Part shown: positions 14,537 to 20,516 of the stretch, piece by piece
Numbering within the stretch: position 1 is the stretch's first letter
Layout: the number at the start of each line of letters is the position of its first letter
Assembly (NCBI GenBank): GCA_003173915.1
Contig: PPGL01000022.1
Coordinates: 1-20,516, forward strand
DNA: 20,516 nt
Direction: 5' to 3'
Origin: Candidatus Levyibacteriota bacterium
GTDB taxonomy: Bacteria > Patescibacteria > Microgenomatia > Levybacterales > UBA12049
Position numbers and translations under genes: made by a program
The notes under the pieces: model-generated
The model's input: the letters and a program-made list of their open reading frames with translations, nothing else
Database searches by the model: none
Told to the model about the DNA's origin: nothing

Positions 14537-14634
14537 ATACAAGATAGATAAATAAACCCTCAAGGTATCGCCATAATTAACTATAAGTTTCACAAATAAA
14601 GCATTAATTTCATATGAACATTATTTATGTTCAA
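14537..14634. other. Spacer with 7 bp inverted repeat
   Basis: No gene seen. A perfect inverted repeat TGAACAT/ATGTTCA (14615-14621 and 14627-14633) with a 5 nt loop lies about 100 bp before the next start. It could be an operator or part of a terminator for the gene on the left, although no T run follows. Confidence 0.35.
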
Positions 14635-14664
14635 AAATAATTGCATTTTAGCCTCGGGAATTGA
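14635..14664 (+). repeat. Dispersed repeat, module 2 copy
   Basis: AATAATTGCATTTTAGCC followed by TCGGGAATTG. It shares ATTTTAGCCTC with the copy at 12935-12966. Module 1 is not recognisable upstream. Confidence 0.45.
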
Positions 14665-14675
14665 TATTGCACTAC

Positions 14676-14704
14676 TTTACCAAACACCGATCTTGGGATA
14701 TAAT
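14676..14704 (+). promoter_or_regulatory. Promoter of the HExxE gene
   Basis: TTTACC (14676-14681), a 17 bp spacer and a perfect TATAAT (14699-14704). The ATG is 8 nt downstream, so the leader should be absent or a few nucleotides. Confidence 0.6.
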
Positions 14705-14712
14705 TAATAGAT

Positions 14713-15150
14713 ATGAAAAAGCCAAATTTAGCAAAACTTATCGATTACTCTAAGTTAAAATTCAGGGTTAAAAAGGCAATGCGCTACGACGATGTTGGAG
14801 ATTATCTTGACACAACCATCATCTCGTATGATATGAAAAACCCGGTACTTAACAACGCTATTATGCTCCACGAATTTATTGAATATACGTTAATAAAATC
14901 GGCAGGAATTCCTGTTTCTATGATTGACGCTTTTGATACGGAGGATGATGCACCGGAAAAATACAAAAAAGAGTACAAGCTATACTGTAAATATCATCGA
15001 ATTGCAAATAATGTTGAGCGCCTATTTATCGAAAATATGGGTTTGTCTTGGAAAAACTATCAAAAAACAGTATATGCAGAATCAGTAAAGGTAAAATCCA
15101 TGAAGAAAAATAGTAGGAAAAAACAAAAAAAGAATTGGAAAGTACGGTAA
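14713..15150 (+). CDS. HExxE-motif protein, unknown (possible metal-binding protein)
   Basis: This is a protein of 145 residues. A helix carries MLHEFIEYTL with H53, E54 and E57. A second His (H95, KYHRIANNVERLF) and E102 lie in a later helix. The layout HExxE...GI...D-x-F-D...H...E recurs in small phage and bacterial hypothetical proteins and resembles a helical metal site (family memory, not checked). The last 25 residues are strongly basic (KSMKKNSRKKQKKNWKVR), suggesting nucleic-acid contact or a simple charged tail. It has its own promoter at 14676-14704. It ends 2 bp from the convergent ATP-grasp gene. No enzymatic function can be assigned. Confidence 0.7.
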   Translation: MKKPNLAKLIDYSKLKFRVKKAMRYDDVGDYLDTTIISYDMKNPVLNNAIMLHEFIEYTLIKSAGIPVSMIDAFDTEDDAPEKYKKEYKLYCKYHRIANNVERLFIENMGLSWKNYQKTVYAESVKVKSMKKNSRKKQKKNWKVR

Positions 15151-15152
15151 AC

Positions 15153-16562
15153 TTACAACACGTCTCCTATTTTGACGTTAAACGGTATTTTATATAGTCC
15201 CCGCTCCATACCATAATTTAACCTGTTAAGAATAGAGGTAGGATACCCAAGAGATAAATAATCTGCTTTGGGACGGTAATAGCTTTCAACAAATGAAAAT
15301 TTATCTAAATTGCGATACATTCTATTAACTGCTTCTTCAACAGATTTTCCCGAGCCAGTGATAGCTGCAATTGCATCTGAGTATCCAACATTAACCAGTT
15401 TGTTTCCTTTTTTCTTGACATCCCACAGCCAAATATCCTTTTCAACTTCCGGTGAAAAATCAACAGTTAACCCCCCAAGAATTTGTTGTGTATCATTATC
15501 TCGGTGGAGATTAAAAATCTTAATTGATGCTGCGACAGTGCCAATGGTAAATGGATTTTTCTTCTGCACAACTTTTTCGAAAAATTCATGCACACTTCCA
15601 CATTGAGCAAATTCAGTAAGTGAGGAATTGTATCCTGGCCGATTTGGGCAAAACTCTCCAAAATACATTTTTCCGTCACGTTTATTAATTAAAATCGATG
15701 CGTCCCAATAAAATAATCCTTTATGTTGTTTGGCAATTTCATCAACAATGGGTGGAAAAGCAATTTGATTAATTCTATCGTCATTGTTAATTGGGAAAAC
15801 GAGATCTGCTGCACAACCTGTTTGAATAGAAATATTACCGCTACCAATTGGTTTATTTTCAATCATGACAGAAGCACCAAGAAGCTCACCATCATAATAC
15901 AATCTCTCCGGAGTGACTTCCATTACCGATGGAATAAGAAGTTCAAGAATAAATCCTTCAGATCCATCATACGATCCCGGGTCTTTATCTAACACTTCTA
16001 CTACTTGTCTTGCAGCAAGAACCGGATCATCAACATCCGGGACAAATGCATTTGCGCCGTCATTATTGCTTTTTAAGACCCATACCTCATCTGTCCCTTC
16101 CAAAAATTTTTTGGCATCAGAGATACTTGTAAATTCTTTCTTGCGAGCAATATTTAATTTTGCATAATGTTTTTTGACAAACTCTTTTGCTTTGTCTCGG
16201 TCTGTTTCGTATAAATAGTCTTCACGAGTTGGAAAATTACCATGGAATCCTAAGTCTTTTATTTGTTCGGCAAGTGCATAAAGGCCGTTTGTATCAAAAA
16301 AAACAAAATATTCCTCGGGATTTTTGTATGTTTTCATTTCTTTTAAAAGTTCTTCTGCAACTCTTTTCTTAACCAGTCCATCAAATATTGAAAGGCGCTG
16401 CTCTTTATCATTTCGTCCTTCTATCCCGTATTCTGTATCTTCATCCGATGCCAAACTTCTCATACTATCAATCTGAGCGAGCACGACATCTTGTCCTTCC
16501 ATCTGCAAATGTTGCGCAATTGGTGTACCCGAACCATCAAGAGTAAAAACAATATACTTCAT
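15153..16562 (-). CDS. PurD-like (GARS) ATP-grasp family protein
   Basis: This is a protein of 469 residues starting MKYIVFTLDGSGTPIAQHLQ. The order of parts resembles phosphoribosylamine-glycine ligase: an N-terminal Rossmann-like domain, then the ATP-grasp core (WVLKSNNDGANAFVPD for the nucleotide-binding Lys, GFILELLIPSVMEVTPE, and FYWDASILINKRDGKMYFGEFCPNRPGYNSS for metal-binding Asp/Glu/Asn). The C-terminal domain has VGYSDAIAAITGSGKSVEEAVNRMYRNL, much like the PurD C-terminus. It forms an acyl phosphate and ligates an amine in the family; the substrate here is not known and no other purine gene is nearby. The frame is open to 16742, but the start at 16562 gives the conserved N-terminus and lies 6 nt after a TATAGT box. 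It is divergent from a histidine-phosphatase relative. Confidence 0.82.
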   Translation of the reverse strand: MKYIVFTLDGSGTPIAQHLQMEGQDVVLAQIDSMRSLASDEDTEYGIEGRNDKEQRLSIFDGLVKKRVAEELLKEMKTYKNPEEYFVFFDTNGLYALAEQIKDLGFHGNFPTREDYLYETDRDKAKEFVKKHYAKLNIARKKEFTSISDAKKFLEGTDEVWVLKSNNDGANAFVPDVDDPVLAARQVVEVLDKDPGSYDGSEGFILELLIPSVMEVTPERLYYDGELLGASVMIENKPIGSGNISIQTGCAADLVFPINNDDRINQIAFPPIVDEIAKQHKGLFYWDASILINKRDGKMYFGEFCPNRPGYNSSLTEFAQCGSVHEFFEKVVQKKNPFTIGTVAASIKIFNLHRDNDTQQILGGLTVDFSPEVEKDIWLWDVKKKGNKLVNVGYSDAIAAITGSGKSVEEAVNRMYRNLDKFSFVESYYRPKADYLSLGYPTSILNRLNYGMERGLYKIPFNVKIGDVL

Positions 16563-16568
16563 ACAGAT

Positions 16569-16574
16569 ACTATA
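16569..16574 (-). promoter_or_regulatory. -10 box of the ATP-grasp gene
   Basis: TATAGT on the minus strand, 6 nt before the ATG at 16562. It follows the leaderless spacing seen at other genes and rules against the longer N-terminus. No clear -35. Confidence 0.45.
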
Positions 16575-16699
16575 CAGCATAGCATACAAAATAGGAAACA
16601 GGAGTTTGTAAAAAACTTGGTAAAAAAATTCCACCTGGATATAGATAAGCTGGCACAAAAAATTAGCTTCAAATTTTATCAGAGAAAGAGGTTCTAATC

Positions 16700-16728
16700 T
16701 TGTGACTGATTCTTCACTATGATATATT
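16700..16728 (+). promoter_or_regulatory. Promoter of the histidine-phosphatase-like gene
   Basis: TTGTGA (16700-16705), a 17 bp spacer and TATATT (16723-16728), 12 nt before the ATG. A TATAAT at 16734-16739 is just 1 nt before the ATG and too close to serve this start. Confidence 0.5.
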
Positions 16729-16740
16729 CGTTTTATAATC

Positions 16741-17271
16741 ATGAGACAAATTTACATCTTAAGGCATGCAAATAAAAATAAAGAAACAGGCGAGCTTACA
16801 GAAGAAGGACGTAGACTTGCACGAGAACTAAAGGATAAGCTAGGGATTTTTAATTTGGTAATTACTTCAGATAAAAATTCACGTCTTCTTGAAACAGCAA
16901 AACTACTAACCGGAGTAGATCCAGATATTGATCAGCGAGCAGGTCTTATTTATGACTCTGATGAGCAACATGAAATAATTGGTAAACTTGCAAAAACACA
17001 TCCATTCACACATGCAGGTGTCATATATGAAAATCCTGAGTATAAAAATTTAGCCGAAAAGCTGGGGCAATATACGCTTGCTCTTTTTCAAGAAACATTT
17101 AATAAGCTACCAGAAAACGGGAAAGCATTAATAATTGCACAAGATGCAGTTATGGTTGCAGGAGAGAAATACATCAAGAAACAACCTTTTGAAAAACTAG
17201 AAACAAACTATCAACCACTTGAGGGATATATAATAAATGAAGACTTGGAAATTAAAAGATTTACTGTATAG
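16741..17271 (+). CDS. Histidine phosphatase superfamily-like protein, second catalytic His missing
   Basis: This is a protein of 176 residues. The N-terminus IYILRHANKNKETGELTEEGRRLA carries the phospho-acceptor histidine H9 in R8-H9-A10 (RHA for RHG). The middle has ITSDKNSRLLETAKLL, the usual S..R..ETA with R48. Near residue 134, where phosphoglycerate-mutase-like phosphatases have a second His (SHG/SHD), the sequence reads ALIIAQDAVMV, with Gln at the expected position. The enzyme may therefore be inactive, use another residue, or have become a binding protein. It is divergent from the PurD-like ATP-grasp gene with a 178 bp gap, and a repeat copy follows about 20 bp after its stop. Confidence 0.83.
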   Translation: MRQIYILRHANKNKETGELTEEGRRLARELKDKLGIFNLVITSDKNSRLLETAKLLTGVDPDIDQRAGLIYDSDEQHEIIGKLAKTHPFTHAGVIYENPEYKNLAEKLGQYTLALFQETFNKLPENGKALIIAQDAVMVAGEKYIKKQPFEKLETNYQPLEGYIINEDLEIKRFTV

Positions 17272-17292
17272 TTTCACCTAGAAATTGATCTG

Positions 17293-17350
17293 CAAAAAGT
17301 TCCAACTTAATCCAAGCAGTGCAGCTTTGATTTTTGCCTCAATTTTTTTA
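17293..17350 (+). repeat. Dispersed repeat, modules 1 and 2 contiguous
   Basis: Module 1 (AAAAAGTTCCAACTTAATCC, then AAGCAGTGCAGC) is joined to module 2 (TTTGATTTTTGCCTCAATTT). This copy shows best that the two modules form one element of about 60 bp. The same junction exists after tRNA-Gln, where the tRNA 3' end takes the place of module 1. Confidence 0.6.
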
Positions 17351-17372
17351 AAGTTGCAATCAGCTCACCCAT

Positions 17373-18330
17373 ATGAACTATAGGTTTATGAGTGGTGAAG
17401 TATTGCCTTCCATTCGTCTCAATACAGTAAGCTTACTTAGAGAAATTGGAAGAAGAGAAGGTCATATGAGAGCTGACTTCTCTGTAGATCAAAGACGAAG
17501 GGAAGATTGGGCTATCTCACGAGGGTTTATTATAAATGGCATTATCAAAGAAGTTAATGCAGATGAGCAAAGGCCAGATCTTCATCTGGCATTAGATCGT
17601 TTTCTAAGATTCTATGAGGCTCTACAATATCCTGAAGCGGCGAAAATTCTTACAAACGTTACTTCTGATTCAGAAATGCAAGCAATTTGTGCTCGGGCAG
17701 GTATTCACAATCCAGTATTCTATGGTTACGGTAGTATGCGAGGAGGTATGCTTGCAAAAGACGTCATTGGACGTGAAATATCATCTCAAGATATTGATAT
17801 ACTTTTTGCTCATGACTCAGCAGATAGAGTAACCCCTGATTGGTACACACAAGTTGCATATAGACTTGGAGAATTAATGAGGGATCCAAATATAGAAGGT
17901 GTGAGAAGAAATTTTTTTAGGCTATGCGAAGGATGGAATCCAACAAATCCTGAAGCAAGAATGTATAATCTTACTGCTGAATCAGCAAAAGAACTTTTTT
18001 CGCGAAGAAATTGCTGCTGTAGCATCGCGATATTTTTTGATTGGATATCCTCACTCTGATAATCTTTCATACGTTCTTACTGGAATGAGTGAATTAGCAA
18101 GAACTTATAAAGAAAAATGGACGCTTCTTATTTCCTTACTGCAATTTGATTGGTCTCTTAAAAGAATACCTGATCCATTGCACTTTTGGCCTCAAAAATA
18201 TAAAACAGGTGTTGATAAAGAATTATTCCCTGCTTATAACGAGGCAGCAAATAATTTTAATGCAATTGAACAACGACTTTTTACTGATCTTATTGAGGCA
18301 ACAGGCATACCAAACGCAGCGGAACTGTAG
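17373..18330 (+). pseudogene. Frameshifted nucleotidyltransferase-like gene
   Basis: Two frames join here: 17373 to about 18000, and a second frame ending with TAG at 18328-18330. Removing one T from the run of six T at 17995-18000 gives a continuous protein of about 318 residues (..KELFREEIAAVASRYFLIGYPHSDNLSYVLTGMSELARTYKEKW..). Sequence quality is protein-like on both sides, so the break is recent, a base-calling slip, or a slippage site. The first part holds a probable Pol-beta-type motif: G120-S121 (FYGYGSMRGG) and D140-I-D142 (ISSQDIDILFA). The C-terminal half is helical and rich in aromatics, without a known domain. A lone gene, preceded by a full repeat copy and followed by a weak module 1. 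Confidence 0.7.
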
Positions 18331-18381
18331 TTATTTAATTAACTATTAGAAAAATCATTAGTTTTAAAAATGAACCTTTAT
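18331..18381. other. AT-rich spacer
   Basis: No gene, promoter or hairpin stands out. Confidence 0.3.
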
Positions 18382-18413
18382 AAAAAGTTTCTCATAATCC
18401 TGGAGAGCTAACT
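18382..18413 (+). repeat. Dispersed repeat, weak module 1 copy
   Basis: AAAAAGTTTCTCATAATCC followed by TGGAGAGCTAAC. It keeps the frame GTTyC..TAATCC..AG.GC of the copy at 17293 with small gaps. It is the last copy seen and may mark the right border of the accessory region. Confidence 0.35.
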
Positions 18414-18531
18414 TGAAAAATTTGTCTAAAATTACTACTGGTATCAGGAGAAATAAGATTAGAATTTCTTGAGTGAAACAGCTTGCAAATACAAAAGGCG
18501 AAGAGGGATACAGGTAGTGTATTATTAAGGT

Positions 18532-19704
18532 ATGTTCTTTAGGAAAATTCCTCGTACTGTTTTTGTACTTGGTCTTGTGAGTTTCTTTAACGATCTCGCC
18601 TCGGAGATGATTTATCCGATTGTCCCTATCTTTCTTACAACTGTACTTCATACATCTATTCCTATCATTGGACTTATTGAAGGTATTGCTGAATCAGTTG
18701 CAAGTATTACGAAATATTTCTTTGGTACATATTCTGACTATTTACGAAAAAGGAAAATCTTTGTTTCACTCGGTTATGGTTTTGGAGCAGTCTCAAAGCT
18801 CCTTATTGGTTTGGCTTATGCATGGCCATTTGTTCTCTTTGCTCGTTTTATTGACCGATTTGGAAAAGGACTTCGCACTGCTCCGAGAGATAGTATACTT
18901 CTTGAAAATGCTACACAAGAAAATAAAGGTTTCATCTTTGGTTTTCACCGAGCTTTTGATAGTCTTGGTGCTGTGTTTGGACCATTGCTTGCATTAGTAG
19001 TGTTGTATTTTCTGAAAGATAATCTTCGCCTAACATTTTTTATTGCCTTTATTCCTGGTCTTATTGCCCTTTTACTTCTGATATTTCTTGTGAAGGAAAA
19101 ACAACATATCACTGAGGAGAAGAAAGAATTTGTTAAAATAAATTGGAAACTTCTTCAACCAAAGTTACAACTTTTCTTACTTATTAGTTTTATTTTTTCT
19201 TTAGGAAATAGTTCTGATGCTTTTCTACTGCTGAATGCAAAAAATCTTGGGCTTGGGGTAACTGCTGTAGTTTTTACATATGTTCTGTATAATTTATCTC
19301 AAACAATATTTGCCACTCCTGCAGGACAATTAGCAGATACGTTAGGTGCAAGAAAAGTATTCGCTGGAGGATTATTGGTTTTTTCAATTGTTTATTTATT
19401 TTTTGGTTTGGTAAAAAATCCATTCTGGTTGTGGTTTTTATTTCCTATATACGGCGTGTATATTGCAGCAACCGATGGCGTTTCCAAAGCATATATTTCG
19501 GAGTTTATTACAAAAAAAGAATCAGGAACTTTCTTCGGAGCGTACTATACTCTGACTGCAATAGGAACATTATTTGCTTCAGTGATTGGAGGACTACTGT
19601 GGAGTGCAATAAATCCATCAGCAACATTTCTCTATGGAAGCGTTATGGCATTCCTAGCATTTATTATTTTCGTGATATTTGGTAGAAAGGTAATACAAGT
19701 GTAA
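18532..19704 (+). CDS. MFS transporter
   Basis: This is a 390-residue protein with 11-12 transmembrane helices. The N-terminus LVSFFNDLASEMIYPIVPIFL is typical of a widespread MFS subgroup of uncharacterised exporters. MFS motif A appears after helix 2 (GTYSDYLRKRKIF) and in the second half as GQLADTLGARKVF. RFIDRFGKGLRTAPRDSILL lies after helix 4, as expected for this subgroup. Transport is by ion gradient; the substrate cannot be told. A TATTAT box (18520-18525) lies 6 nt before the ATG, with no good -35. It is convergent with the Hsp20 gene, with 98 bp between and only a weak long-looped inverted repeat (TATGC/GCATA). Confidence 0.92.
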   Translation: MFFRKIPRTVFVLGLVSFFNDLASEMIYPIVPIFLTTVLHTSIPIIGLIEGIAESVASITKYFFGTYSDYLRKRKIFVSLGYGFGAVSKLLIGLAYAWPFVLFARFIDRFGKGLRTAPRDSILLENATQENKGFIFGFHRAFDSLGAVFGPLLALVVLYFLKDNLRLTFFIAFIPGLIALLLLIFLVKEKQHITEEKKEFVKINWKLLQPKLQLFLLISFIFSLGNSSDAFLLLNAKNLGLGVTAVVFTYVLYNLSQTIFATPAGQLADTLGARKVFAGGLLVFSIVYLFFGLVKNPFWLWFLFPIYGVYIAATDGVSKAYISEFITKKESGTFFGAYYTLTAIGTLFASVIGGLLWSAINPSATFLYGSVMAFLAFIIFVIFGRKVIQV

Positions 19705-19802
19705 CGCATGTAAAGATCGAAAGAGGTGTATGCTTATGGAGAAAGTCTTACGTTCTTTTAGGCATATCAGTTCCAGTTTAATCGAATATTGTAAATGTAT
19801 TT

Positions 19803-20237
19803 TTACTTTTGAGCTTTTTGTTTTTTGGTAATCTTTAGTCTCTTGGGAGGAGTTTTTTGGATTTTTTTAAATGTCATTGTTAATACCCCTTCATTCAATT
19901 CACAAATTGGTTCTTGATCTGCAACTATTCCCTGTGGGAGCCGAAATGCATAATTATATGATGTATTCATTGATGACATAAAATATCTCCTGTTGGTTTT
20001 ATCTTCTTTTCCTTCCTCCGCAGAAGCATTGACTCTAACTACATTATCTTCAACGCTTACATCAATTCCATCTTCTGCTACTCCAGGCACTGCTGCTTCT
20101 GCAACGATTGCGTCATCGGTTTCATAGAGATTAAGCCCTTGACCAACAAGACGAGAAATACCAGGAATAGTTGGTAAGTCCCAATCGTCAGCAAAAAATC
20201 TATCAATATTCCATGGGTTCCATCGAATAGTCGGCAT
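19803..20237 (-). CDS. Hsp20 / alpha-crystallin family small heat-shock protein
   Basis: The 144-residue protein has the usual three parts. The N-terminal arm (MPTIRWNPWNIDRFFADDWDL) is followed by the alpha-crystallin domain from about residue 36 (LNLYETDDAIVAEAAVPGV) to 125. The family signature A-x3-n-G-V-L appears as CELNEGVLTMTF. A short basic tail ends with RLKITKKQKAQK and has LKI in place of a full IxI anchor. Small Hsps bind unfolding proteins without ATP in the cytoplasm. No CIRCE element is seen; an 11 bp direct repeat lies upstream (20271-20303) and overlaps the predicted -35 region. A CATAAT box is 9 nt before the ATG. Confidence 0.95.
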   Translation of the reverse strand: MPTIRWNPWNIDRFFADDWDLPTIPGISRLVGQGLNLYETDDAIVAEAAVPGVAEDGIDVSVEDNVVRVNASAEEGKEDKTNRRYFMSSMNTSYNYAFRLPQGIVADQEPICELNEGVLTMTFKKIQKTPPKRLKITKKQKAQK

Positions 20238-20270
20238 ATAATCACCATTATGTTATGTCCGGATTTAAAA

Positions 20271-20303
20271 AAGTTAATAAGGATCAGATCAGAAGTTAAT
20301 AAG
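20271..20303. promoter_or_regulatory. 11 bp direct repeat upstream of hsp20, candidate operator
   Basis: AAGTTAATAAG occurs at 20271-20281 and 20293-20303, 22 bp apart, which is two turns of the helix. The first copy sits about 35 bp before the Hsp20 start codon. This arrangement suits a dimeric regulator, but the boxes are AT-rich and may be chance. Confidence 0.35.
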
Positions 20304-20422
20304 AGAAAATTTGGAGTAATTAAATTTCTACTAGTTTACTACCTAGTTGTAGAGGTATCTGTTTCTTGGTCTATTGCTTTTTGTTTGTATCACTTCTAGA
20401 ATTGCTTAATACCTAACATAAA

Positions 20423-20516
20423 ATGCAAAAGCACAAAAGAAAAATTATCAAAAACAATCGAAGAAAAAAAAGTTCTTCTAGAACTCCTTTTATTTTAATA
20501 TCCGTTGGATTAGTTC
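20423..20516 (+). CDS. Start of a membrane protein, cut by window end
   Basis: An ATG at 20423 opens a frame to the window edge (31 codons). The beginning is strongly basic (MQKHKRKIIKNNRRKKSSSR) followed by the start of a hydrophobic helix (TPFILISVGLV). It is typical of a single-pass anchored protein with the basic part inside. No SD is seen. Family unknown because of the truncation. Confidence 0.5.
   Translation, partial: MQKHKRKIIKNNRRKKSSSRTPFILISVGLV

Noticed and set aside
16563..16742. N-terminal extension of the ATP-grasp protein
   Set aside because: The extra 60 residues are hydrophobic and unlike the family, and a -10 box lies directly before the internal ATG at 16562.
7144..18414. 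Classical integron with attC sites, or a CRISPR array
   Set aside because: The repeats lack the paired RYYYAAC/GTTRRRY core layout and no integrase is present. Spacing of 0.7-3 kb with genes between excludes CRISPR.

Overview
The window looks like part of the chromosome of a small-genome, low-GC bacterium of the Candidate Phyla Radiation (Patescibacteria), probably Microgenomates-like. The reasons are the AT-rich DNA, very short or overlapping gene junctions in the core part, a tRNA without an encoded CCA tail, many single-copy membrane proteins without close named families, and the general gene set. TGA is used as a stop (for example at the end of the gene at 9329-9934), so the code is the standard bacterial one and not the recoded Gracilibacteria code. 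The taxonomy is inference from gene content; no search was run.

Region 1 (1-7143) is compact and core-like. It holds the end of a D-Ala-D-Ala carboxypeptidase, a convergent membrane-anchored protein, and a divergent gltX. Downstream of gltX are a PAP2-like phosphatase, an undecaprenol/diacylglycerol kinase and a multi-pass membrane protein in tight succession. Then come a GIY-YIG nuclease, a GT-C type glycosyltransferase and a small zinc-ribbon protein. Cell-envelope lipid-carrier work (PAP2, DgkA, GT-C, carboxypeptidase) is the common theme.

Region 2 (7144 to about 18414) begins with tRNA-Gln(CUG) and is quite different. It is a row of unrelated, mostly plus-strand single genes separated by longer spacers: DUF1801, small membrane proteins, an FAH-family hydrolase, an acyltransferase-3, an SGNH hydrolase, two nucleotidyltransferase-like proteins, a PPC-like exported protein, an HExxE protein, a PurD-like ATP-grasp protein and a histidine-phosphatase relative. 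It also carries broken genes: a TspO-like N-terminal remnant, a frameshifted beta-propeller fragment and a frameshifted nucleotidyltransferase. A degenerate repeat (module 1 about 32 bp, module 2 about 30 bp) recurs in at least nine spacers, always in the same orientation, and first appears directly after the tRNA. This resembles an accretion hot spot or cassette-like array with divergent recombination-site-like repeats. No recombinase is visible, so the mechanism is open.

Region 3 (about 18415-20516) returns to ordinary genes: an MFS transporter, a convergent Hsp20 chaperone and the start of a further membrane protein.

Many genes have a -10 hexamer (TATAAT, TATACT, TACAAT) only 6-9 nt before the start codon, several with a -35 box at 17-18 bp. 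This predicts leaderless mRNAs as a common expression mode. It also decides several start codons (1509, 1549, 4818, 16562).
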